Part shown: one piece after another, positions 1 through 8,625 of the stretch
Position numbering within the stretch: position 1 is the first letter of the stretch
Layout: each line of letters opens with the position of its first letter
DNA from: Microscillaceae bacterium
Lineage (GTDB): Bacteria > Bacteroidota > Bacteroidia > Cytophagales > Microscillaceae
NCBI GenBank assembly: GCA_003483885.1
Contig: DMXI01000028.1
Location: 1-19,408 of the forward strand
DNA: 19,408 bases
Reading direction: 5' to 3'
Program-made: the position numbers and the translations under genes
The notes under the pieces: model-generated
Told to the model about the DNA's origin: nothing
The model's input: only the letters and a program-made list of their open reading frames with translations
Databases searched by the model: none

Positions 1-450
1 TATCAATGGTTTATAAGGGGCACGTTTGTAGTAAGCCCCGTCGGGTAATTCTTTTTTAGTAATTGTGAATAGTTGGTAGTTAATAGTTCGTAGCGCTTGA
101 CAGCGCCTTTGACTATCGACTGTTTCAACATCCACTCCCAATTTTAAACCCTATTTTGGGTGAACGGTATTTAGTTTACAGTGTACCAAGGCATCGGGTA
201 GCGGTTGTGCAAGCAGACTTTTCGGCAAGCTACTGATAATAGTATTATATAAAAAACTACTGATCAGTTACTTAAGGCAAAACAATTTCTTCCTCCCCGA
301 TTCATCGGGATTACGAATTTGCCCTTCCGAGACCTAATTAACTCCGTTGAGCTCAACACAGCAAGTTCGGTTCTTCATTGTACCAATGACGTGTTTATGC
401 AAAACGCTGATTGTTAGTTGGTTAGAAGGATGCGAGTTGTCCGTGTTTGG

Positions 451-530
451 TCATGCTGAGCTTGCCGAAGCATCTGGTGGATTCAACAAGTGGTTGCCCA
501 AAACCAGATCCTTCGGCCAGCTCAGGATGA
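451..530. repeat. Inverted repeat of the TCATGCTGAGCTTG family
   Basis: The arm at 451-470 (TCATGCTGAGCTTGCCGAAG) matches the reverse complement of 511-530 at 18 of 20 positions, giving a long-armed hairpin with a 40-nt loop. From general knowledge, similar repeats are frequent between genes in Bacteroidota and other genomes. It has no coding role. Confidence 0.7.
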
Positions 531-918
531 CTGTAGTCCGTGAAGTAAATCGTCATCACTATTGATGTGTTTTGGAACAAAAAATTAGTTCTCAGAATGA
601 CAAGGTTTTTTGTTGCCAAAATACACCAATGGCCATGACAACTCAAGCAGGATCATTGTCACCCAGAGCACCGCGAATGGTCAGAATGGTAGACTCATTT
701 TTATTCAGATACTTTGCTGCGCTCTGTATGACAAGTAAGATTCCTACAACTAAATCTAATGCTGTCATCGGTAATGAAATGAGGACGAAGTAGGAACACA
801 TCAAGTTCCGTGAAAACCTACTGCACCCTCACTGAGTTACTGATAACGTGTTTTTATAAATTGTTGATTATTAATAAGTTAAAGCCTCTGTTTTTTAAAT
901 TAAAACGTAAACATTCCT

Positions 919-1022
919 TGTCCTTCCGAATGGAATGAGGATGAAGTTAGCATCAATGATACGCCCTTTATCTTCAGCTTGAGCGAACTCTTACTACATC
1001 CTCACCAAGGTTCGGAAGGACA
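919..1022. repeat. Nested inverted repeat
   Basis: The outer arms TGTCCTTCCGAA (919-930) and TTCGGAAGGACA (1011-1022) are perfect complements. Inner arms TGAGGATG (936-943) and CATCCTCA (997-1004) are also perfect. The result is a cruciform-like, two-tier stem, most likely another dispersed intergenic repeat. Confidence 0.65.
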
Positions 1023-1478
1023 GAGAAAGGACTAGTAAAGTGCTTACTATTAGTAATTGATAGTATTTTTATACTTCGTCATCTCCATTGATGTATTTTG
1101 AACAAAAAACCAAAACTACAGCTCAATGTCATTAAGTTAAGAGCTTTTACCACAAAAATGAATGTAGAATATAGATTAACGAACTCCGAATAATGAATGA
1201 AATAAGTGCCTAAGTTGGCGTCAGCCTCCTTCTTACATCGTTGATCAGTGTTCGTTAATCGACATTTTTCCACTAACTAAACGACATTGAACTACAGCTT
1301 GCTGTGTTGAGCTCACCGAAGGTAATTAGTTCTCGGGAGGCCAACTCCAAAGCCCTCTGCCAAGTCGGAGGACTTAGCGCAGGGAAGGAACGCTTTGTAA
1401 TCGGGAAACCTGCACTTTGCGCCATTTTTCATTGTACGTTTTGCATTTTTAATTTCATTCACTGTTCGTTTTTCACTC

Positions 1479-4400
1479 CTAAAGCTGTATCCTCCGATTG
1501 TTTTGAATCTCCTTTTTCAAAGCCTCCCGTAGCGCCTCTACATAAGCATCTACATCCTCTTCGGTGCGCAATTCGTTTTGGGCAAACGTTACCCCAATGC
1601 GGTTGCGTTTGACGTACTGCACCGCAGGTTCGGCCGCCACCGAGGGCGAAGTATCCGGGTTGGTGTTGTAGCTGGTAGTAGTGGCCGTTGTTTCACTGGT
1701 TTTAGCACTGGGCTGAGGCTTGGGTGGCGCAGCTTGCCGCAGCATGGCATTGAGCTGTTGGGTAAGGAGTTCCTCTCGTACCTTGGCGGCGGTTTCCCGA
1801 ATCACGGCAATGTAGTTTGAGCTTTTGGCCTTTTCCAACGCCTTTTTCAAGGGAGCCAATATCACCGCTTGCTGGTGATTGCTCAATTGGCCAAACTCCT
1901 CCTTTTGCTCGAGTTGTTGTATGGCGTGCTGAATCATTTGTTCGGCCACAGATTGTTCATGACTCAAACGTTCTTCTACCTTACTTTGTAGGGTATCTTT
2001 GGCTTGTTTGGCCTGGCGGATCAAATCGCCCCGATAGGGGGCGTCATGGGCCATTAGGCTATGAAGCAAGTCTAGCTCGTCGCCTTCTATGTAGTCAAAA
2101 TTGGAAGTATCGCCATTGAGCAAAGCGCGTATTTCGGAATAAATGCTTCCTTGATCGCCATTGATAAACTTTTTGATGGGGTCTATCAACTGTTCTTTGG
2201 CATCGAGCAATTCATCTTCAAACTCAGTAGTTTGGGTCAAAAAATACAGGTATTCTTTATTAATAAGCTTTTGCAGGGTTTGAGCGGTAGGGGCCAGCTG
2301 GCGCAAAAACGGAAAGTTATACTGGCGGTTGATCAATGCGTTCACCGATTGGTGCAACTCTTTGAGTTTGTCTTTAAAAACATTGGCCACCTCTTTAGCT
2401 TCGCTCACTGGGCACGATTCGTCAAAGGCCTCGGTGTAGAGCTCGCGGAGTTGTTTGAGTTGCTTAGGGTCTACCATGGCCTGTAGCTCCAGCAAAGTAT
2501 TGCCGTAGCTACTGCTATTGAGCAGGGCGCTCAGCACCTCTTCGTCGTCGAGCAGGCGGGCGTCTTGTTTTAGTTCTACTTTGCCTCGTTTGTAGAGCCG
2601 CCCTACCACTGTCCAGATGGCATAAGAATACCAGCCATAGGGCTTTTTGCTAAATTTATTTTTGATGTCGTTGAGCGAGGTTCGGTCCGATTGACGCTTA
2701 CGGCGCTGAATCAGGCCTTCTATCTCGCTTTCGGCTTCAGTCATCGAGGCATCATCGGCGCTAAACAAATCGTCTTGCCGGCTACGAAGCGTGTTTTTTA
2801 CGCTGTTTTCGTTCATGAGGCCCTCGCCCAACATGCGCAGGTTGGGGTAAGCAATCTTGATCAAGTCCTGAAATGCATTGATTACCCGGGTTTTGCCATC
2901 GCTGGAGTGGCCACCATCGAGCGGGCTACCATTGACAAAGGCTGGGGCTTCGGCCAGTAGTTTTTTGGCCATAATCAATAGATTACGACGGCGTTCATCG
3001 TTTTGCTGGGCTTTTTCTTGCAATATACGCTTTACTTCGGGGCGATTGGCGGTAGATTGGTTTTGCTTGTAGTATTTTTCGGTGCGCAAAAACATGCGCA
3101 AGTCACGCATAAACAAATTGTTGCTACCCAAGACCAATTGCAGCAAACCAGTATGCCCCATGGTAGCCCCCAGCAAGGGCGTATCAGGGTTGTATTGGGC
3201 ATTGTTTTCGGTGATAATCTCTATGTAGAGTTCCTTGTCTCGCCCAAAGGTGATGCCGTCTACCTTGGCGGTAAAGTCATATTCTTGCTTGTTGTCGAGG
3301 TACTTTATTTTGGTATCCCGAATGAGGTCGTCAAAAAAGAGTTGCTTCATCAGCTGAGTTACCGCTTGCTCCTCTATGTCGGTACTCTTTATTTCCTGTT
3401 CAATGTCTTTTTCGTCGTCGGTCAAAAACTCATACACCTCTCCGTTACGTTGCACGTAGCTTTGGTTTTCGAGGGTGTTTAGGGCGGTTTCTATGCGTTT
3501 ATTGTGTTGCTTGATGTTGATGTTGATATCGTCGATGAGCAACACCGATACATTGCGCCGGGTAGCCTTAAAGTTGCTAAAATACTTGACCAAAAACAGC
3601 GCCTTGAGCACCCGAATAGCCATAGCGTCGCTCAGGTTGCTTTCGGCCAAAATGACGGTACTCTGTATTTCGCCCCGCAGCTCGTTGCGAATGCCGGCGT
3701 ACATCATGTCAAAGCTTACCAGGGTTTTTTGGCTATTGGCCACCAGCTCGCGTACTACCTGTTGAAACACCCCCAACATAGAGCGTTCACCCACCGAAGC
3801 GTGCTTGCCCTGAAAAGCATTGTGGGTAGACAAGGCCCGGCGGCACTGCTGAAACAAATCAAACTGGTAGGGCACAAAGGGGTATTTGTTGGCATAGTCG
3901 GTATCGTTGGCGTAGCCCTTAAACTGCACCCCAATCTCCGAAAACGACAACAACGACTTAAGGTGAGCTTCTCGTTTGTGATAAGCCTGCTGGAAGGTTT
4001 GTTGGCCTTCAGGGTTTTTAGTAAGCAAGCGCTTCTCGATCACTTCGTCTACATTGGCCGAAGTCAAGGGGACTTTTATTTTAAACCGAGCCTGGATGCG
4101 CGAAAAGTCATTTTGCTGGTTTTTGTTCATGTCGCCCACTACCTTTTCCATATCTTCTTGTGAGGTAACCAATATCCAGGCGTGGCCCCGGGTTTTGGTG
4201 GCCAGGGTTTCGGCAATGGTTTGCAGGTTGAGCATGAGCTTGGTATTGTTGCTGATGTATTGGCCTACTTCGTCTACAAAAAAATTGAGCCTAAAGCCCT
4301 TGGTTTTGGTTTGGAGATAATCGTTTACATAGTCACAAAAACCCTCAATTGATTGTTTTTGGCGGTCCTCGATATCGTCAAGAATGGTTTCGTATTTAGT

Positions 4401-5045
4401 GGCGTCGGTATTGTGTAGTTCGCCCAGGGTGGCCGCAATGGCATCGGTTACCATAGGATCGAAATAATCTATGCGGGCCTCTTCCCAGGATTTGTCAAAA
4501 TGAGTGGCAAACCGAGTCTTGAATTGGTCATAGTGGCCGTTTTTATGTACCCACATTTCAAACTCAGCCACGTGCGGTTGAAATCCATAAAAGCCCAAAT
4601 GATCAAAAAATACCTTGTAAAATACCGCCAAGATGGCATTTGCGTCCGATTTGCTGCCGATTTGGGCTTGTTGGTCTATGTTGAACAGAATAGATTCAGA
4701 AGGGATACGGGTAGCCGCTTGCACATCGGCCTTGAGCATGGGGTCATCGGTAATCTTTTGGGCAAATACTTCCCCGCTTTTGTGGCCATCAAAGGCTTTG
4801 TTTTCGAGTACATAAGAGAGTATCTTGAGCAGGTGAGACTTACCACTGCCAAAGAATCCCGAAATCCAGACGCCATTGGCTCCCTGGTAGTCTTTGTAAG
4901 CCTGAAAAAAATCAGTGATTTTTTTGCTGATTTCGCGGGTAATGACATACTCAGCCACTTCGGTAGCAATATGCTCCCGGTCGTCGGCTTTGATCACGGT
5001 TTCGATGGAGCGGTGGATGTCGTGGGTGAAGAATTTTTCAATCAT
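1479..5045 (-). CDS. brxC: BREX system P-loop ATPase BrxC
   Basis: BrxC is the large ATPase of BREX, which blocks phage replication and marks host DNA by methylation through partner proteins. This 1188-residue product has the usual full length. It shows a Walker A motif (GFFGSGKS, residues 63-70) near the N-terminus and a Walker B-like strand ending in acidic residues (FFVDEVG, about 255-261). A long helical C-terminal half follows, then a low-complexity Pro/Ser/Thr stretch and a conserved-looking end. The ATG overlaps the brxB stop by one base on the minus strand (TAATG), so the two are probably translationally coupled in one operon. No clear terminator follows. pglX, pglZ and brxL are not downstream within the window. 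Family assignment rests on the Walker motifs, the length and the brxB neighbour, and is strong. Whether this copy is active cannot be judged without its partners. Confidence 0.92.
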   Translation of the reverse strand: MIEKFFTHDIHRSIETVIKADDREHIATEVAEYVITREISKKITDFFQAYKDYQGANGVWISGFFGSGKSHLLKILSYVLENKAFDGHKSGEVFAQKITDDPMLKADVQAATRIPSESILFNIDQQAQIGSKSDANAILAVFYKVFFDHLGFYGFQPHVAEFEMWVHKNGHYDQFKTRFATHFDKSWEEARIDYFDPMVTDAIAATLGELHNTDATKYETILDDIEDRQKQSIEGFCDYVNDYLQTKTKGFRLNFFVDEVGQYISNNTKLMLNLQTIAETLATKTRGHAWILVTSQEDMEKVVGDMNKNQQNDFSRIQARFKIKVPLTSANVDEVIEKRLLTKNPEGQQTFQQAYHKREAHLKSLLSFSEIGVQFKGYANDTDYANKYPFVPYQFDLFQQCRRALSTHNAFQGKHASVGERSMLGVFQQVVRELVANSQKTLVSFDMMYAGIRNELRGEIQSTVILAESNLSDAMAIRVLKALFLVKYFSNFKATRRNVSVLLIDDININIKQHNKRIETALNTLENQSYVQRNGEVYEFLTDDEKDIEQEIKSTDIEEQAVTQLMKQLFFDDLIRDTKIKYLDNKQEYDFTAKVDGITFGRDKELYIEIITENNAQYNPDTPLLGATMGHTGLLQLVLGSNNLFMRDLRMFLRTEKYYKQNQSTANRPEVKRILQEKAQQNDERRRNLLIMAKKLLAEAPAFVNGSPLDGGHSSDGKTRVINAFQDLIKIAYPNLRMLGEGLMNENSVKNTLRSRQDDLFSADDASMTEAESEIEGLIQRRKRQSDRTSLNDIKNKFSKKPYGWYSYAIWTVVGRLYKRGKVELKQDARLLDDEEVLSALLNSSSYGNTLLELQAMVDPKQLKQLRELYTEAFDESCPVSEAKEVANVFKDKLKELHQSVNALINRQYNFPFLRQLAPTAQTLQKLINKEYLYFLTQTTEFEDELLDAKEQLIDPIKKFINGDQGSIYSEIRALLNGDTSNFDYIEGDELDLLHSLMAHDAPYRGDLIRQAKQAKDTLQSKVEERLSHEQSVAEQMIQHAIQQLEQKEEFGQLSNHQQAVILAPLKKALEKAKSSNYIAVIRETAAKVREELLTQQLNAMLRQAAPPKPQPSAKTSETTATTTSYNTNPDTSPSVAAEPAVQYVKRNRIGVTFAQNELRTEEDVDAYVEALREALKKEIQNNRRIQL

Positions 5046-5629
5046 TATGCTTTTGCTTTTATATTCTCAATATTGAAAGCCCGGTAGTAGTTGTCGTCTT
5101 TGAGTTTGCCAAACAGGTTGAGCGAATGCCCATCATATTCTCCGGGAAAAAATGCTACGGTAGGTGCTTCAGTAGCGATACTTTGGAGATTGTTCAACAC
5201 ATTGTGCGAACGTATGTAAGGAAACACCAACCCTATACCCGTTAAGAAATAAATTTGCGCCTGGCTGGCGGCTATTTTTTCTTTGATTTGTGGCATGAGT
5301 ACCTGGTGAATGTTAAGGGTAGACTGTAAAGCCCGCAAAAACTTGTCTTTGGGGCGTTTGCGCTCTACCTGAAACATGCGTTCTATGCCGCCTTTGGCTT
5401 CGAGTATTTCGCATACCAAATCGTAGAGATTGAGCTCCAGCACCGTTATCCCAGCGGTCGCCAGTTTTTTGATCAGAAGCGCAATGGCTTTGTCTACTTC
5501 CAGCGCTTGGGTGGCATGATAAGTAGCAATAAAAAAAGGAATTTCTCCTCCGAGAGCTTCTTTGCTCAAAAATCCCTGAGAGGCCATGACCTCGTACAAG
5601 CGCCCAAATTTTTTGGTTAAATCTTCCAT
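5045..5629 (-). CDS. brxB: BREX protein BrxB (DUF1788)
   Basis: This 194-residue cytoplasmic protein matches the DUF1788/BrxB family in length and pattern. It has an N-terminal helical segment, a central region with FFIATYHATQALEVDKA (about residues 31-47) and the family-like end PTVAFFPGEYDGHSLNLFG (about 156-174). BrxB is a small BREX component of unresolved biochemical role, nearly always encoded directly before brxC, as here. Its stop codon shares one base with the brxC ATG. The chosen ATG (5629-5627) is preceded by only a weak purine patch, ordinary for Bacteroidota. brxA, which usually precedes brxB in type I loci, is absent upstream: the next 660 bases hold only repeats. The pair may be the start of a shortened or rearranged BREX operon reading leftward. 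Confidence 0.9.
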   Translation of the reverse strand: MEDLTKKFGRLYEVMASQGFLSKEALGGEIPFFIATYHATQALEVDKAIALLIKKLATAGITVLELNLYDLVCEILEAKGGIERMFQVERKRPKDKFLRALQSTLNIHQVLMPQIKEKIAASQAQIYFLTGIGLVFPYIRSHNVLNNLQSIATEAPTVAFFPGEYDGHSLNLFGKLKDDNYYRAFNIENIKAKA

Positions 5630-6294
5630 GCACCAACCTGTTGTATGGTTTATTTTTCAAGGAAAGAGAAGGTACTGTCTACCCCTTGTTTTTCCTTTTA
5701 TACTAAAATTTGAAGCTATAAAATTGTCAGTTAATTTCAAACTTTCGGTGCAGGTAATGTAGGAAAAAGCCAAGGGACTTGTTAGGTTTTCAGTTTTAAG
5801 GCTTAGCAAAGTTGAAAAAATAACTTTTTGAGTTATACAAGTTGGAAACAAGCACTTTGTTGATCAAAATCTTCGTCTATGGACTAATGCTATTTCCTTA
5901 ACACTCATCAAGTCCATGTGGCAAGTCGAAGAAGTTTTCTCCTGAGTCAGTAGGACTAAGGTGGTCTGTTATATGAGTAACAAAACATTCTTAACGATTG
6001 TCGCTCGGCTCTGCCGAGTGTCTACTATTGATCAATCAATCACTCATCGGGCCAGAGGCCCTACAATAGTGCTCACTCGCCTCAAGGCAAGCGAGACAGC
6101 CGATAACCAATTGAGCCTGCGAAATCCCGGCTTACAGCCCTTCCGATGAATCGGAATTGTGAATCGGTTCATCGGGGTTTATCGGGAAGGCCAAAAGCTA
6201 AAGGCCAACGGCTGTCAGGTGCTATGGACTGTCTACTGTGGACCAAAAACGAGCCCTACATTTGAAGCCAAACTGACACCTTATTTTTTACGAA
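5630..6294. other. Intergenic region with short hairpins
   Basis: No gene is supported. It presumably carries the brxB promoter near its left end, but no convincing Bacteroidota -7/-33 pair was found. The right half contains several short palindromes, for example CTCGGC/GCCGAG (about 6006-6020), GGGCC/GGCCC around 6050-6063, and a cluster of ATGAATCGG/ATCGGG words at 6140-6195. A degenerate copy of the hairpin-rich repeat lies at 5913-5994. Confidence 0.55.
5913..5994. repeat. Diverged fragment of the 200-bp hairpin repeat (3' half)
   Basis: Reading rightward, GTCGAAGAAGTTTTCTCCT near 5924 followed by GTGGTCTGTTATATGAGTAA (5961-5980) and CAAAACATTCTTA parallels the second half of the repeat unit at about 15023-15089 (GTCGAAGAAGCTCTCTCCTT, then GTGGTGTGTTACGCGAGTAA and CAAAACATCTTA). 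The order and approximate spacing are conserved; the internal hairpin is degraded. Confidence 0.55.
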
Positions 6295-8010
6295 TTACTT
6301 AGGGGAAAACAAGTGACCAAGCACTTTTACTATTCTAAAACCAGTGGCAGTATTGCATTGGTGCTGTAGGCAATGCCCCCGATAAGCCACATGACAACAA
6401 TCATAGCGGTGGTTCCAGGCTCCTCCCCGAACTACCCGTGAGATGGCTGCCTCAAAATATACCTGCTGGCAAGGATTGTCTACCACCCCTTTTTGTTCGC
6501 AAACGGTATAATAATCAGCCTGATACACATCCATACACCATTCCCACACGTTGCCGCTCATATCGTACAGGTCAAGGGCGTTGGGTAGCCTGGTACCCAC
6601 TTGGTGGGCTTGTTGCCCAGCATTTTTGGTATACCAGGCTACATCGGTCAACTTACAATGGTTATGAAAGCACCCCGCATACCTGCTGCTATTAGTTTCG
6701 TGTCCTCGAGCGGCGTATTCCCATTGGGCTTCGGTAGGCAGGCTGTACATGTCACTGGTAGCATTACTTAGCCAGGCGGCATAGTCTTTGGCGTCTTGGT
6801 AAGTAATGTTTACTACAGGGTGTTGGTCAGTACTCCAATTGGGTTGTGGGGGCATTGTTTGCTGAGTGCTGTGGCAAAACTCGAGGTATTCGGCCACTTG
6901 CACTGGGTATTTGCCTATATGAAAACTATCCAGCCAAACCGTATGGGTAGGCGCTGCATCTTTGCTTTCGCTATTTTCTCCCATTCTAAACTTGCCCCCT
7001 CTTACAAATACCGTTTCTGGAGTGAGCACTGACTCATTTCGTTTTTTTGATGTGTGTGCTTTTATTTTTTGAATGTGTAGTATTTTTTTCTCGAGATGCT
7101 CTTTTTGGGTTTCATCCAACCGAATGCATTCTTGAAGATCAAAGATGGCTTCTGGATACTGTTTGATTTTTACCCTTGCCCAGGCCCTATGATAATGCAG
7201 CTTGTGGAGCAAAGCAGGAGCAATCGTTGCTGTACTGGCAAAATTAATTACCTCTGTAAACTTCCATACGGCCTTTTGATAATCACATATCCGGGCTTGC
7301 CTTGCTGCTTCCTGGGCATAAAGCTTGATATTATGCTCCGATATCTCTTTACTTAAGTGAATACCCAAGCTCAAATAATGTCCAGCTTGTCCATAGTCAT
7401 GTTGCTTCATTTTAGCAAGCCCAGCCCTATGCCAGGCAGGTATAAAGCCTGGATAAATACGCTGTGCCTCTTCACAATCTTGTGCGGTTTTGTCATATTC
7501 TTCCAGTTTATACCAAGCCAGGCTTCGATAATAATAACCAAAAATATTGTCACGGTTGACTCGTACACATTCATCAAAAACTTCTTGTGCGGCCTTATAT
7601 TGTTTGGTCTCAAGCTGAGCCCAGCCATAGAGTAGATAATACTTTTCTATTTCTTCTGAGGCAATTTCAGATGGATTTATTTTTTGATAGTATTGAAGTG
7701 CCTGTGGCCAGTCGTTCATCAAGGAATGTAGGTAGCCTATTGCCAGTAATTCTTTTCCAGATGAATCTTCTTTGTCAGAAGACAAGTTTTCAATCATTTC
7801 TTTTATTTTTATTATGTCATATCCCTCTAACTTTTCGGGTAGCCATTCTTGCCCGGTAAGCTTTTGTAGGTCATAAAAATCATTTATGGCTTTCAATATA
7901 GTGTGAGGTACCTGTGGGGAGTTCCCTTTGATGGTGCTAAAAAGGTGGGCCATAGACATATGCATTCCCCATTGTTTTGCCTTCACCTTTGAATAATTAT
8001 CTTCTGGCAT
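6295..8010 (-). CDS. TPR protein with C-terminal FGE/SUMF-like domain
   Basis: This 571-residue protein has three parts. Residues 1-80 are a helical region I cannot assign. About 85-310 are tetratricopeptide-type helical repeats (for example around LHYHRAWARVKIKQYPEAI, 271-289). About 332-563 are a formylglycine-generating-enzyme-like fold. FGE-fold landmarks are FVRGGKFRMG (335-344), LPTEAQWEYAARG (424-436), MSGNVWEWC (484-492) and RVVRGGAWNHRYDCC (525-539). Genuine copper-dependent FGEs use two cysteines in the last motif. Here the first position is His534 and the second aligns with Cys539, so sulfatase activation is doubtful. Many bacterial relatives have this arrangement and act in other oxidations or as binding modules. 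No signal peptide is evident. It lies downstream of the LRR-Roc-COR gene on the same strand, after 615 bases, so co-transcription is uncertain. Confidence 0.85.
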   Translation of the reverse strand: MPEDNYSKVKAKQWGMHMSMAHLFSTIKGNSPQVPHTILKAINDFYDLQKLTGQEWLPEKLEGYDIIKIKEMIENLSSDKEDSSGKELLAIGYLHSLMNDWPQALQYYQKINPSEIASEEIEKYYLLYGWAQLETKQYKAAQEVFDECVRVNRDNIFGYYYRSLAWYKLEEYDKTAQDCEEAQRIYPGFIPAWHRAGLAKMKQHDYGQAGHYLSLGIHLSKEISEHNIKLYAQEAARQARICDYQKAVWKFTEVINFASTATIAPALLHKLHYHRAWARVKIKQYPEAIFDLQECIRLDETQKEHLEKKILHIQKIKAHTSKKRNESVLTPETVFVRGGKFRMGENSESKDAAPTHTVWLDSFHIGKYPVQVAEYLEFCHSTQQTMPPQPNWSTDQHPVVNITYQDAKDYAAWLSNATSDMYSLPTEAQWEYAARGHETNSSRYAGCFHNHCKLTDVAWYTKNAGQQAHQVGTRLPNALDLYDMSGNVWEWCMDVYQADYYTVCEQKGVVDNPCQQVYFEAAISRVVRGGAWNHRYDCCHVAYRGHCLQHQCNTATGFRIVKVLGHLFSPK

Positions 8011-8169
8011 AGTAGGGTAAAATTGTAATGGTATTCAACATTATTACGATAAATTACAGGTGCTGGTACTCAGCTAGCTTAATTTTAAACATAAGTAGCA
8101 TTGTTTTAATCAAATTACCTGGTCTAGGCTTATTATTGTTGTTTCACTCAAATACTATAGCCATCAGGT

Positions 8170-8224
8170 TGAAAGCACAAGTATTTGATATACAATAGTT
8201 TATCAAATACTTGTGGCTCTTTCA
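8170..8224. repeat. Long near-perfect hairpin
   Basis: CACAAGTATTTGATA (8176-8190) is perfectly complementary to 8201-8215 across a 10-nt loop. After a 3-nt bulge, TGAAAG (8170-8175) pairs with CTTTCA (8219-8224), making a stem of about 21 bp. No T-run follows on either strand, so it is not a textbook intrinsic terminator. It lies between the two leftward genes, about 160 bases before the TPR/FGE start. Confidence 0.7.
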
Positions 8225-8355
8225 GATTAACTGCGTTGAACTCAATTCGTTCGGTTTGCAATCTGAACCGGCCATTAGCCTGACGGTTATGACTCAAACA
8301 TCAACAAGGGGTGAAGTGATTGAGCATCTAATTACGTGATTATGAGCTATTAAAC

Positions 8356-8375
8356 ATCCTCCTTCAAAGGAGGAT
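8356..8375. repeat. Perfect 9-bp hairpin (ATCCTCCTT/AAGGAGGAT)
   Basis: Nine-base arms are separated by two bases. The CTCCTT/AAGGAG core resembles the hairpins inside the repeats at 14711-15113 and 18471-19408, suggesting the same broad class of intergenic repeat. Confidence 0.6.
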
Positions 8376-8625
8376 TTCTCGGTCTAACTACTTGAGTTTT
8401 TGTTTTTTCAATGGTAATGATCAGCTTTCATATTTTGACTATCAAAAATAAAAACATAGGGAAGAAGTTACCTAATTCTTAACCCCCTACCTGTCAGGTC
8501 TGGAGCTATTATTAAAATATTATTTGGTTTAGAATACATTATGAAACAGCCCCATCCCAATGACCCTCTCAAAACACGTTATAGCGAGGTGCTGATGAGT
8601 GAACCTCACTTTCCCAGTTCCAAAT

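Larger units (their letters stand above)
328..1335. repeat. About 1-kb segment bounded by inverted repeats
   Basis: Positions 348-365 (TGAGCTCAACACAGCAAG) recur exactly, in reverse complement, at 1298-1315. Similarity continues imperfectly outward to about 38 bp per arm (328-365 and 1298-1335). The interior encodes nothing recognisable and contains other hairpins. It could be a decayed mobile element, or two oppositely oriented copies of a dispersed intergenic repeat. A shorter related piece occurs near 8228-8255 (GTTGAACTCAATTCGTTCGG). No target-site duplication was identified. Confidence 0.5.
1..1478. other. Gene-free, repeat-rich region downstream of brxC
   Basis: No reading frame here resembles a protein I recognise. 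The stretch is built from short dispersed and inverted repeats: a small hairpin at 93-106 (GCGCT/AGCGC), an inverted repeat at 451-530, another at 919-1022, and a pair of approximate 34-bp direct copies at 551-584 and 1077-1110. The extreme left edge is open on the minus strand for about 55 codons (roughly 1-165) without an ATG. That could be chance or a fragment of a neighbour. In BREX loci a methylase gene (pglX) normally follows brxC closely, so the empty stretch is itself noteworthy. Confidence 0.6.
8011..8625. other. Intergenic region with strong hairpins
   Basis: No convincing gene is present. The stretch contains a 55-nt hairpin (8170-8224), a second perfect hairpin (8356-8375) and a 17-bp word (8489-8505) identical to one flanking the tandem array on the right. 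The only open stretch of note is a 38-codon plus-strand frame at 8541-8657, antisense to the 3' end of the LRR-Roc-COR gene. Confidence 0.55.

Noticed and set aside
1..165. Open minus-strand frame at the left edge, translating to a plausible-looking stretch ending LPDGAYYKRAPYKPLI
   Set aside because: There is no ATG, no family match, and the underlying DNA resembles simple intergenic repeats. It cannot be judged without sequence left of position 1.
347..565. 72-codon plus-strand frame, and an antisense 74-codon frame at 422-646
   Set aside because: Both lie across the 451-530 inverted repeat and encode repeat-derived sequence.
3504..4163. 219-codon plus-strand frame, and a similar one of 195 codons at 4500-5087
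   Set aside because: Both are antisense to brxC, whose protein shows clear family motifs; these frames give no recognisable protein.
5313..5660. 115-codon minus-strand frame overlapping brxB
   Set aside because: It is an alternative frame of the brxB region; the brxB frame matches DUF1788 and couples to brxC.
5961..6149. 62-codon plus-strand frame
   Set aside because: It runs through short palindromes and a repeat remnant and encodes nothing recognisable.
6295..8010. Canonical sulfatase-activating FGE
   Set aside because: The first copper-binding cysteine is replaced by His534 and no sulfatase gene is nearby; an FGE-like fold is the safer call.
8170..8224. Intrinsic terminator of the Roco gene
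   Set aside because: It lies about 400 bases beyond the stop and no T-run follows the stem on either strand.
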